From the NCBI GenBank assembly GCA_037178625.1, contig JAWZXG010000050.1, positions 1 through 64,000 of the forward strand: a stretch of 64,000 nt of DNA, written 5' to 3'. Below the pieces are notes generated by a model, which searched no databases, was not told the DNA's origin, and worked only from the letters and a program-made list of their open reading frames with translations. The number at the start of each line of letters is the position of its first letter. The first letter of the stretch is position 1. Shown here piece by piece: positions 10,850 through 19,641 of the stretch. The translations under genes were made by a program, and so were the position numbers. Source of the stretch: Skeletonema tropicum. Its lineage: Eukaryota; Bacillariophyta; Thalassiosirophyceae; Thalassiosirales; Thalassiosiraceae.

Positions 10850-11682
10850 GTGAATGTAGAAATGTATTCTTGAATTCGAAATATAGCATGGCACTGATCA
10901 ATCATCCCTCTTTACACAAATTTGTAATCACTCCACTCCACCACTCCACTCAGCACGTGCCAATACCACCCTACACTCACATCTGCAACAAAGGATGCTG
11001 TACTGCCACGTTCATGCCCCTGCAAATTGCATTCGCAATCACAATACACCGCTGCCAGGGCATGGAGGCCGGGTTCGGCAAGGACGATCGATGGAATCGC
11101 ATGGTGATAGATCCGTCAGATGAGCTCTGGGAGAGAAGCCAGTGCCTTGGGACAGGATACGTTGCTACCAGCAGGGGCAAAACACTTGGTTCCAAAAATG
11201 TTATGCACCCGACGGATAGTGCGATTTATTGGACAGGGCCGAGCGTGTCTGTAGAACGGTTACACAATTGCAAGACGAACCAAGATGGCCAACTCTGCAA
11301 ACTCTTCAAGAAGCGGGACAAATGGGTCAAGTACCTTGACGGCAAGGCAGAAGAAACCAAGACAAGATACAACAAGAGAAAGCTCGACAAAATGACGAAA
11401 ACGACTTACCAAAAGGCAGTGAGTGGTACTTTAATAAAGAATAGAGAGGACCTGACAAACCGCATCACCGAAATCATAACCAACCCAAACAAAAAATGGA
11501 AAGAAGCGAAGAAAGAATACCAATTGCCACGCGATTATTTTGCCTAGTGGACGATACAATGCAATATTCACAACTTGCATGGAAAATAAATTTGTCTTCA
11601 AGACAAATTTATTTTCAATCGAGCATTATGACAAATTAACGACAATCAATAAAGGATACAACAAAGGGAGAATATTTCTCGT
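10837..11682 (+). pseudogene. Pif1-like helicase C-terminal tail, detached fragment (right copy)
   Basis: Same fragment as 4440-5285, in the right copy of the large duplication. The helicase-frame exon is 10954-11547. It is followed within 20 bp by a longer, slightly diverged helicase fragment (11698-12729), so the two tails are tandem. The tails differ at a few positions, for example Lys to Glu in KRKLD(K/E)M and Asn to Ser before PNKKW. This points to an older local duplication that preceded the 4.5-kb one. Confidence 0.8.
11583..11615. repeat. Perfect 33-nt palindrome downstream of the helicase tail (right copy)
   Basis: Exact duplicate of the palindrome at 5186-5218, 36 bp after the stop of the helicase tail ending at 11547. 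Confidence 0.75.
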
Positions 11683-11697
11683 CAGAAACGGCTGTCA

Positions 11698-12729
11698 GTA
11701 CCGGTAGCACGGCTCAGATGCCAATTCAAGAGCAACATGGTTGGCAATCCCACTGTGTACCAGTTGCATTTCTTCGGCAAAAAGATGTTGTACACTTTAG
11801 ACGTTTCCGTTGGTGTGCACGTGTGCCTGGAGACAGCGAACATTGATCCGAACTCTGGCCTGTACGTTGGAGCGATTGGGAAGGTGATTGACATCGTTTA
11901 TGACGAGCAGCACTCCGTAGGACCAAACACAAATGGTGTTGAATCCCTCCCAAAGTATATAGTCGTTGATTTCCCATACTTCAAACCGCGGCAAGGCATT
12001 GAACCCTGGGACAAAAAGAATCCAACGGTGAGTGAATGTAGAAATGTATTCTTGAATTCGAAATATAGCATGGCACTGATCAATCATCCCTCTTTACACA
12101 AATTTGCAATCACTCCACTCCACCACTCCACTCAGCACGTGCCAATACCACCCTACACTCACATCTGCAACAAGGGATGCTGTACTGCCACGTTCATGCC
12201 CCTGCAAATTGCATTCGCAATCACAATACACCGCTGCCAGGGCATGGAGGCCGGGTTCGGCAAGGACGATCGATGGAATCGCATGGTGATAGATCCGTCA
12301 GATGAGCTCTGGGAGAGAAGCCAGTGCCTTGGGACAGGATACGTTGCTACCAGCAGGGGCAAAACACTTGGTTCCAAAAATGTTATGCACCCGACGGATA
12401 GTGCCATTTATTGGACAGGGCCGAGCGTGTCTGTAGAACGGTTACACAATTGCAAGACGAACCAAGATGGCCAACTCTGCAAACTCTTCAAGAAGCGGGA
12501 CAAATGGGTCAAGTACCTTGACGGCAAGGCAGAAGAAACCAAGACAAGATACAACAAAAGAAAGCTTGATGAAATGACGAAAACAACTTATCAAAAGGCA
12601 GTGAGTGGTACTTTAATAAAGAATAGAGAGGACCTGACGAACCGCATCACCGAAATCATAACCAGCCCAAACAAAAAATGGAAAGAAACGAAGAAAGAAT
12701 ACCAATTGCCACGCGATTATTTTGCCTAG
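11698..12729 (+). pseudogene. Pif1-like helicase, C-terminal two-exon fragment
   Basis: The open frame reads from a possible acceptor (CTGTCAG ending at 11697) through 12027, then a 108-nt phase-0 intron (12028-12135, GTGAGT...CACTCAG) with no in-frame stop, then 12136-12729. The spliced product is 307 residues. It shows NIDPNSGLYVGAIGKV, matching the domain-2 segment of Pif1-type helicases (N.d...GL.NGa.G.v), then AITIHRCQG (motif V) and GYVATSRGK (motif VI). The ATP-binding motifs I-III are missing, so it is a remnant. Its last exon is homologous to the fragments ending at 5150 and 11547. Pif1-like helicases occur both as host enzymes and in Helitrons; nothing here decides which. Confidence 0.75.
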
Positions 12730-12764
12730 TGGACGATACAATGCGATATTCACAACTTGCATGG

Positions 12765-12797
12765 AAAATAAATTTGTCTTCAAGACAAATTTATTAT
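12765..12797. repeat. Near-perfect palindrome downstream of the longer helicase fragment
   Basis: The left arm is identical to that at 5186-5201. The right arm reads TTATTA where the others read TTATTT, so the outer end of the stem has one mismatch. It sits at the same distance from the helicase stop as the other two, which indicates it belongs to the helicase 3' region. Confidence 0.7.
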
Positions 12798-12865
12798 CAA
12801 TCGCGGCAACATGACAAATTAACGACAATCAATAAAGGATACAACAAAGGGAGAATATTTCTCGT

Positions 12866-13208
12866 GATGAAGAAACATGTCACCTATAATGACAATATAC
12901 CTGCATTTCTTTCTGCGAATGACGGTATCCTCGACAGATATAGCCAATCAATTTCTGTAAAAAGCGCATTTAAGCCAGGTACTTCTCGCTTTCTACGTAG
13001 GAACAAGTACAAATTCTACAGCGGTATGGGTCTACAGAGCCTCTACGTGTCCCCCAGGTAAACCTTCTCACTAAATAGCTACTATACTGATTCCTACCAA
13101 GATCCCTGTAGAAAAAAGTTTGGAAAAAAATGGAGAATTTGTGACCATAAGGGGTTGGGCACCTCCCGGCCCCGTTATCGACACTTCACTGCGCTTGTTT
13201 CGACCCGG
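12866..13208. other. Right end of the insertion, no confident gene
   Basis: An ATG at 12867 opens a 64-codon frame (to TAA 13059-13061) with a basic, mixed composition (FLRRNKYKFYSG) but no recognisable domain. It starts exactly where homology between the helicase tails stops (CTCGT at 12861-12865). From 13062 to 13208 I see only noncoding sequence that becomes GC-rich toward the boundary. Confidence 0.35.
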
Positions 13209-13221
13209 GGCCCCGAGGGCC
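13209..13221. repeat. GC-rich hairpin at the right end of the insertion
   Basis: GGCCCCGAGGGCC is the reverse complement of the block at 7743-7755. It ends one base before the inferred right boundary (13222), where array sequence resumes as ATCAAGGCG. Confidence 0.6.
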
Positions 13222-13224
13222 GAT

Positions 13225-15411
13225 CAAGGCGATGATGGGTGATTTGGAATCCTCTCAATGCGTTCTATCGAATAGTAGTACTACCAAGGCCAAACATTGA
13301 TCCTTTGTCAATCGACTCAACTAAATCGACCCCTAGAAAGTCATGCCCAGCGCCAGATGCCGGATCCAGTCTGAAATTTCAACAAAATGAAAAAAAATGA
13401 CCAAAATGAACCTCCTCATCATCAACATTACCATCATTATCAACATTACCAACAACAATGACAGCTCACTCGCCTTCCAGCTCGCTCACACTTCGCATCA
13501 TTCCACTTCCTCGCTTCGCTCGACGCCACACTACTAAGTAATCGTCCACCACCGCCGCAATAAACATTACGGCTCGCCGATGATGATGGTGATGATTCGA
13601 TTATGATGAGGATTGGTGGTGGCGATGATGAGGAGGAGGTGGAAGATTAATGATTACTCACCATCACCAATCCCCACCACCGCCACCGCCACCGCTCCTC
13701 ATCGCGCAACAACCGTTCTAAAATAAACACAGTTCGGCCTCGCTGCCGCTCGCCCTCACAATACAGAAGCATCGATCAGCGCAGTCTCATCAATGATAGT
13801 TGGCACGATGTCAGATCCAAGACGCTGCGCTGAAGAACGACTACTTTGATCAGCCTCATCATGTTAGGTTGGCACGTTGTATGATCATGATTGGTTGGCA
13901 CGGTGTGGTTTGGTTGGTTGTTGTTGGTACATTACTGATGAGGAGTAATGACGATTGGCAAGTTAGGTTGGTACGATGATGTCAATGATGAATTGGTACG
14001 ATGTGTGTATGGTTTGGATGATACGATGTGGTGTGTACAGTTGTTGGCACGATGAGGTTTGTGATGGGTTGATTGTTGTGGGATAATGATTGGTTGGCAC
14101 ATGTATGATCATGATGGTTGGTACGATGAGTCAATGAGGGATGGTATCGTGAATGTAGTGATTGAATGATGTGGACGGTTCATGTGACTTGTGCCGAGCG
14201 TAGCCGAGGCCAGCTAATGGATTTTACACGATCTACGCTTCGTTCTTCAGCGAAGCGTGCGAGGGCCCCTGCCCGAGCTGTGTTTATCATATTATTGGAT
14301 GAGCGAGTAGTAAAGCTAATGTTTGAGCAGATGGAAGTTGCCGCTGTTTTGGATCTTCGCCTCCATCTGTCTGGATCTCATTCCCTCTAAAAGACGCTTT
14401 TTCGCGAGGGCTTTGCCCGAGCAGTGATTGTTATTTTACTTGCAAAGATGGTACTAATCGAGTCAGGGTGAAAAGAGCTTTCCAACGGTGGTCATATTGT
14501 ATTTTTATCAACTTTTGACTCTTTTGGTGAAATTCTGGATTTGGAGCCGGATTTCTATCTGCCGGCGGCTTTCTCTAGACCCGTTTTTGACCGAGACGAT
14601 TGGCTAAATTGGCTCCAATCAGACTCTTAGTACGCCTAATCGATAGAGCACGATGAGACCTTTCCAAAACGCTACTTATCGTCGTCATTGGCCGTGTAGT
14701 AGAGAAGACACGGCCATGTTTATTGTTCGAGCTGGTGTGTGCTGTGGTAATGGTGTGTGATGGTGAAAAGTGAGTGCCGGATTCTCAAAAAAATCAAGAT
14801 GCCCGTCTCAAATTGCACACCGCTGATTGAGCTCACAGCTCACCTCATCAGCTCACACAACATCATCTTCATCCGCTTCGCTTGCACTATGCACTATCCA
14901 GCAACGTACGGAGGAGGAGGATGCTGTGAATCAAAGTAAGACTGAGGAGGAGGAGGATGGTGCTCAGTGGTTGTTGAATGAGGATTTTTTATCCTACGAG
15001 TTGGAGTTGGAATATTTGACGCTTTATGGATTTAGGCCGACTCTTCAAGACTTTGAAAATGATCGGGCTATGGACAGAAATACCATGAGCAATGATATCA
15101 ATCATCATCATTCAGAGGGCAAGAAGGGGAAGAATAATGTCATCAAGTCATCATCTTCATCAGCAGATGGAAATACATTGGGAGGGTTCGATCTCGAAGA
15201 TGATTTATTAATTGATCATGCTCAGCATCGCTCCCATCACATGTCACAATTGAGGAATAATCCACCGCTATCCGCAGCCAAATCCAAACTACTATCACCA
15301 CCACCATCACCGACATCATATGGAAAGATTTAGATTTACTTGAACTGAAATGGATGATGATAGAGAAGAGCCTTTCTATTCCGTCCATAACTTCCCTTGC
15401 ATTGGTCGTAT
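13225..15411 (+). repeat. Tandem unit 1 (long class, 2,187 bp)
   Basis: First complete array unit, counted from CAAGGCG. It carries the 74-bp hairpin segment of the long class. It is 6 bp longer than the standard 2,181 because TTGGAG is duplicated near 15001-15012, in frame with the exon-like ORF (14827-15333). The small 74-codon ORF is 14166-14390. Confidence 0.95.
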
Positions 15412-17526
15412 CAAGGCGATGATGGGTGATTTGGAATCCTCTCAATGCGTTCTATCGAATAGTAGTACTACCAAGGCCAAACATTGATCCTTTGTCAATC
15501 GACTCAACTAAATCGACCCCTAGAAAGTCATGCCCAGCGCCAGATGCCGGATCCAGTCTGAAATTTCAACAAAATGAAAAAAAATGACCAAAATGAACCT
15601 CCTCATCATCAACATTACCATCATTATCAACATTACCAACAACAATGACAGCTCACTCGCCTTCCAGCTCGCTCACACTTCGCATCATTCCACTTCCTCG
15701 CTTCGCTCGACGCCACACTACTAAGTAATCGTCCACCACCGCCGCAATAAACATTACGGCTCGCCGATGATGATGGTGATGATTCAATCCTCACCCACCA
15801 CCGCCACCGCCACCGCTCCTCATCGCGCAACAACCGTTCTAAAATAAACACAGTTCGGCCTCGCTGCCGCTCGCCCTCACAATACAGAAGCATCGATCAG
15901 CGCAGTCTCATCAATGATAGTTGGCACGATGTCAGATCCAAGACGCTGCGCTGAAGAACGACTACTTTGATCAGCCTCATCATGTTAGGTTGGCACGTTG
16001 TATGATCATGATTGGTTGGCACGGTGTGGTTTGGTTGGTTGTTGTTGGTACATTACTGATGAGGAGTAATGACGATTGGCAAGTTAGGTTGGTACGATGA
16101 TGTCAATGATGAATTGGTACGATGTGTGTATGGTTTGGATGATACGATGTGGTGTGTACAGTTGTTGGCACGATGAGGTTTGTGATGGGTTGATTGTTGT
16201 GGGATAATGATTGGTTGGCACATGTATGATCATGATGGTTGGTACGATGAGTCAATGAGGGATGGTATCGTGAATGTAGTGATTGAATGATGTGGACGGT
16301 TCATGTGACTTGTGCCGAGCGTAGCCGAGGCCAGCTAATGGATTTTACACGATCTACGCTTCGTTCTTCAGCGAAGCGTGCGAGGGCCCCTGCCCGAGCT
16401 GTGTTTATCATATTATTGGATGAGCGAGTAGTAAAGCTAATGTTTGAGCAGATGGAAGTTGCCGCTGTTTTGGATCTTCGCCTCCATCTGTCTGGATCTC
16501 ATTCCCTCTAAAAGACGCTTTTTCGCGAGGGCTTTGCCCGAGCAGTGATTGTTATTTTACTTGCAAAGATGGTACTAATCGAGTCAGGGTGAAAAGAGCT
16601 TTCCAACGGTGGTCATATTGTATTTTTATCAACTTTTGACTCTTTTGGTGAAATTCTGGATTTGGAGCCGGATTTCTATCTGCCGGCGGCTTTCTCTAGA
16701 CCCGTTTTTGACCGAGACGATTGGCTAAATTGGCTCCAATCAGACTCTTAGTACGCCTAATCGATAGAGCACGATGAGACCTTTCCAAAACGCTACTTAT
16801 CGTCGTCATTGGCCGTGTAGTAGAGAAGACACGGCCATGTTTATTGTTCGAGCTGGTGTGTGCTGTGGTAATGGTGTGTGATGGTGAAAAGTGAGTGCCG
16901 GATTCTCAAAAAAATCAAGATGCCCGTCTCAAATTGCACACCGCTGATTGAGCTCACAGCTCACCTCATCAGCTCACACAACATCATCTTCATCCGCTTC
17001 GCTTGCACTATGCACTATCCAGCAACGTACGGAGGAGGAGGATGCTGTGAATCAAAGTAAGACTGAGGAGGAGGAGGATGGTGCTCAGTGGTTGTTGAAT
17101 GAGGATTTTTTATCCTACGAGTTGGAATATTTGACGCTTTATGGATTTAGGCCGACTCTTCAAGACTTTGAAAATGATCGGGCTATGGACAGAAATACCA
17201 TGAGCAATGATATCAATCATCATCATTCAGAGGGCAAGAAGGGGAAGAATAATGTCATCAAGTCATCATCTTCATCAGCAGATGGAAATACATTGGGAGG
17301 GTTCGATCTCGAAGATGATTTATTAATTGATCATGCTCAGCATCGCTCCCATCACATGTCACAATTGAGGAATAATCCACCGCTATCCGCAGCCAAATCC
17401 AAACTACTATCACCACCACCATCACCGACATCATATGGAAAGATTTAGATTTACTTGAACTGAAATGGATGATGATAGAGAAGAGCCTTTCTATTCCGTC
17501 CATAACTTCCCTTGCATTGGTCGTAT
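15412..17526 (+). repeat. Tandem unit 2 (short class, 2,115 bp)
   Basis: Standard short unit. ORFs corresponding to those of unit 3 are at 16287-16511 and 16948-17448. Confidence 0.95.
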
Positions 17527-18033
17527 CAAGGCGATGATGGGTGATTTGGAATCCTCTCAATGCGTTCTATCGAATAGTAGTACTACCAAGGCCAAACATT
17601 GATCCTTTGTCAATCGACTCAACTAAATCGACCCCTAGAAAGTCATGCCCAGCGCCAGATGCCGGATCCAGTCTGAAATTTCAACAAAATGAAAAAAAAT
17701 GACCAAAATGAACCTCCTCATCATCAACATTACCATCATTATCAACATTACCAACAACAATGACAGCTCACTCGCCTTCCAGCTCGCTCACACTTCGCAT
17801 CATTCCACTTCCTCGCTTCGCTCGACGCCACACTACTAAGTAATCGTCCACCACCGCCGCAATAAACATTACGGCTCGCCGATGATGATGGTGATGATTC
17901 AATCCTCACCCACCACCGCCACCGCCACCGCTCCTCATCGCGCAACAACCGTTCTAAAATAAACACAGTTCGGCCTCGCTGCCGCTCGCCCTCACAATAC
18001 AGAAGCATCGATCAGCGCAGTCTCATCAATGAT

Positions 18034-18390
18034 AGTTGGCACGATGTCAGATCCAAGACGCTGCGCTGAAGAACGACTACTTTGATCAGCCTCATCATGT
18101 TAGGTTGGCACGTTGTATGATCATGATTGGTTGGCACGGTGTGGTTTGGTTGGTTGTTGTTGGTACATTACTGATGAGGAGTAATGACGATTGGCAAGTT
18201 AGGTTGGTACGATGATGTCAATGATGAATTGGTACGATGTGTGTATGGTTTGGATGATACGATGTGGTGTGTACAGTTGTTGGCACGATGAGGTTTGTGA
18301 TGGGTTGATTGTTGTGGGATAATGATTGGTTGGCACATGTATGATCATGATGGTTGGTACGATGAGTCAATGAGGGATGGTATCGTGAAT
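18034..18390 (+). repeat. GT-rich cluster of TTGG(C/T)ACGATG-like words (reference unit)
   Basis: About ten occurrences of TTGG(C/T)A, most extended to TTGG(C/T)ACGATG or close variants, fall in roughly 330 bp with irregular 20-60 bp spacing, all on the + strand. C is scarce on that strand. It also holds a 7-bp hairpin, CATTACT at 18166-18172 with AGTAATG at 18180-18186. The block recurs in every unit. It could be a degenerate minisatellite or a set of protein-binding sites. Confidence 0.7.
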
Positions 18391-18401
18391 GTAGTGATTG
18401 A

Positions 18402-18626
18402 ATGATGTGGACGGTTCATGTGACTTGTGCCGAGCGTAGCCGAGGCCAGCTAATGGATTTTACACGATCTACGCTTCGTTCTTCAGCGAAGCGTGCGAGG
18501 GCCCCTGCCCGAGCTGTGTTTATCATATTATTGGATGAGCGAGTAGTAAAGCTAATGTTTGAGCAGATGGAAGTTGCCGCTGTTTTGGATCTTCGCCTCC
18601 ATCTGTCTGGATCTCATTCCCTCTAA
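18402..18626 (+). other. Small ORF of 74 codons, one per unit (doubtful gene)
   Basis: ATGATGTGG opens a basic, Arg/Ala-rich 74-residue frame ending at TAA. Equivalent frames lie at 14166, 16287, 20584, 22706, 24896, 27079, 29194, 31375, 33556, 35671, 37786, 44121, 46302, 48417, 50598, 52713, 61505 and 63698. The central part is encoded by an inverted repeat (ACGCTTCG...CGAAGCGT) and by two similar GCGAGGGC...GCCCGAGC hairpins, one inside the ORF and one just after it. This suggests the frame is incidental. No domain is recognised. Confidence 0.2.
18471..18494. repeat. Conserved hairpin ACGCTTCG / CGAAGCGT (reference unit)
   Basis: A perfect 8-bp stem with loop TTCTTCAG, present in every unit. 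Directly downstream lie GCGAGGGCCCCTGCCCGAGC and, about 140 bp later, GCGAGGGCTTTGCCCGAGC, each with its own GGGC/GCCC stem. Confidence 0.7.
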
Positions 18627-18925
18627 AAGACGCTTTTTCGCGAGGGCTTTGCCCGAGCAGTGATTGTTATTTTACTTGCAAAGATGGTACTAATCGAGTC
18701 AGGGTGAAAAGAGCTTTCCAACGGTGGTCATATTGTATTTTTATCAACTTTTGACTCTTTTGGTGAAATTCTGGATTTGGAGCCGGATTTCTATCTGCCG
18801 GCGGCTTTCTCTAGACCCGTTTTTGACCGAGACGATTGGCTAAATTGGCTCCAATCAGACTCTTAGTACGCCTAATCGATAGAGCACGATGAGACCTTTC
18901 CAAAACGCTACTTATCGTCGTCATT

Positions 18926-18951
18926 GGCCGTGTAGTAGAGAAGACACGGCC
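18926..18951. repeat. Conserved hairpin GGCCGTGT / ACACGGCC (reference unit)
   Basis: A perfect 8-bp stem with a 10-nt purine-rich loop (AGTAGAGAAG), present in every unit, for example at 14690-14715 in unit 1. It could be an RNA element or a protein-binding site. It is not followed by a T-run, so it is not an obvious Pol III terminator. Confidence 0.65.
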
Positions 18952-19062
18952 ATGTTTATTGTTCGAGCTGGTGTGTGCTGTGGTAATGGTGTGTGATGGT
19001 GAAAAGTGAGTGCCGGATTCTCAAAAAAATCAAGATGCCCGTCTCAAATTGCACACCGCTGA

Positions 19063-19563
19063 TTGAGCTCACAGCTCACCTCATCAGCTCACACAACATC
19101 ATCTTCATCCGCTTCGCTTGCACTATGCACTATCCAGCAACGTACGGAGGAGGAGGATGCTGTGAATCAAAGTAAGACTGAGGAGGAGGAGGATGGTGCT
19201 CAGTGGTTGTTGAATGAGGATTTTTTATCCTACGAGTTGGAATATTTGACGCTTTATGGATTTAGGCCGACTCTTCAAGACTTTGAAAATGATCGGGCTA
19301 TGGACAGAAATACCATGAGCAATGATATCAATCATCATCATTCAGAGGGCAAGAAGGGGAAGAATAATGTCATCAAGTCATCATCTTCATCAGCAGATGG
19401 AAATACATTGGGAGGGTTCGATCTCGAAGATGATTTATTAATTGATCATGCTCAGCATCGCTCCCATCACATGTCACAATTGAGGAATAATCCACCGCTA
19501 TCCGCAGCCAAATCCAAACTACTATCACCACCACCATCACCGACATCATATGGAAAGATTTAG
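19063..19563 (+). other. Exon-like ORF of up to 166 codons, one per unit
   Basis: The frame opens after a TGA with a TTG and has no ATG until about residue 84, so as a simple ORF it has no conventional start. A TATCCAG|CAACG acceptor-like site near 19137 would make it a phase-0 terminal exon (QRTEEEDAV...). The encoded stretch has protein-like composition: acidic, then WLLNEDFLSYELEYLTLYGFRPTL in two parts, then His/Ser-rich and SPPPSPTSYGKI at the end. No family is recognised. Unit 1 has an in-frame 6-bp insertion, but units 4 and 5 have a 7-bp frameshift, which argues against general selection on the frame. Other copies are at 14827, 16948, 25559, 27740, 29855, 32036, 34217, 36332, 38447, 44782, 46963, 49078, 51259, 53374 and 57752. 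Confidence 0.3.
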
Positions 19564-19641
19564 ATTTACTTGAACTGAAATGGATGATGATAGAGAAGAG
19601 CCTTTCTATTCCGTCCATAACTTCCCTTGCATTGGTCGTAT

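Larger units (their letters stand above)
7214..11700 (+). repeat. 4,487-bp direct duplication, right copy
   Basis: This is the second copy of 817-5303. It starts immediately after the LINE poly(A) tract; the last three A of that tract are also present in the left flank (AAAG at 814-817), so the junction is ambiguous by 3 bp. At its right edge the sequence continues into 11701 (CCGGTAGCACGG) and the rest of the 5.5-kb insertion, so this copy keeps the original context on its right side. Confidence 0.93.
7684..13222 (+). mobile_element. 5.5-kb composite insertion in an array unit (intact copy)
   Basis: Ordinary array units read GGTCGTATCAAGGCG. Here the unit breaks after GTAT (7683) and resumes at ATCAAGGCG (13223), so the intervening 5,539 bp are an insertion with at most a 2-bp AT duplication. 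It carries a noncoding left part, the unknown spliced gene (9181-10849), two tandem Pif1-like helicase fragments (10837-11682, 11698-12729) and a noncoding right end. A GC-rich block is present in inverted orientation near both ends. There are no long terminal repeats and no transposase or HUH-type Rep motif that I can see. It may be a non-autonomous or decayed transposon or a captured genomic segment; the family is unassigned. The left part is also present at 1287-5303 because of the large duplication. Confidence 0.6.
17527..19641 (+). repeat. Tandem unit 3 (short class, 2,115 bp; reference short unit)
   Basis: Used here as the reference short unit. In order it has the CAAGGCG start, an AC-rich CATCA/ACATTACC tract (about 17710-17765), the short-class junction AATCCTCA (17901-17908), a GT-rich TTGG(C/T)ACGATG cluster (18034-18390), a 74-codon ORF (18402-18626) containing a hairpin (18471-18494), a second hairpin (18926-18951) and an exon-like ORF (19063-19563). 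Confidence 0.95.

Noticed and set aside
12678..13061. 127-codon frame across the helicase end
   Set aside because: Its first half is a shadow of the helicase exon in another frame. Only the part from the ATG at 12867 lies outside homology, and it has no recognisable features.
7684..13222. The 5.5-kb insertion as a Helitron
   Set aside because: Insertion between A and T and the Pif1-like helicase fit, and the minus strand starts with TC. But no CTRR end with an adjacent hairpin is seen, no HUH Rep motif exists, and the helicase lies on the wrong strand for that orientation.
17748..18008. Minus-strand 86-codon frame in short units
   Set aside because: It exists only because the hairpin segment is missing and is composed of low-complexity Arg/Ser/Gly codons from CGC/CAC repeats.
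18166..18186. CTGATGAG in the TTGG(C/T)ACGATG cluster as a second hammerhead
   Set aside because: The motif sits in a 7-bp hairpin, but no GAAA core segment follows at a workable distance and no stem III or cleavage triplet can be drawn.
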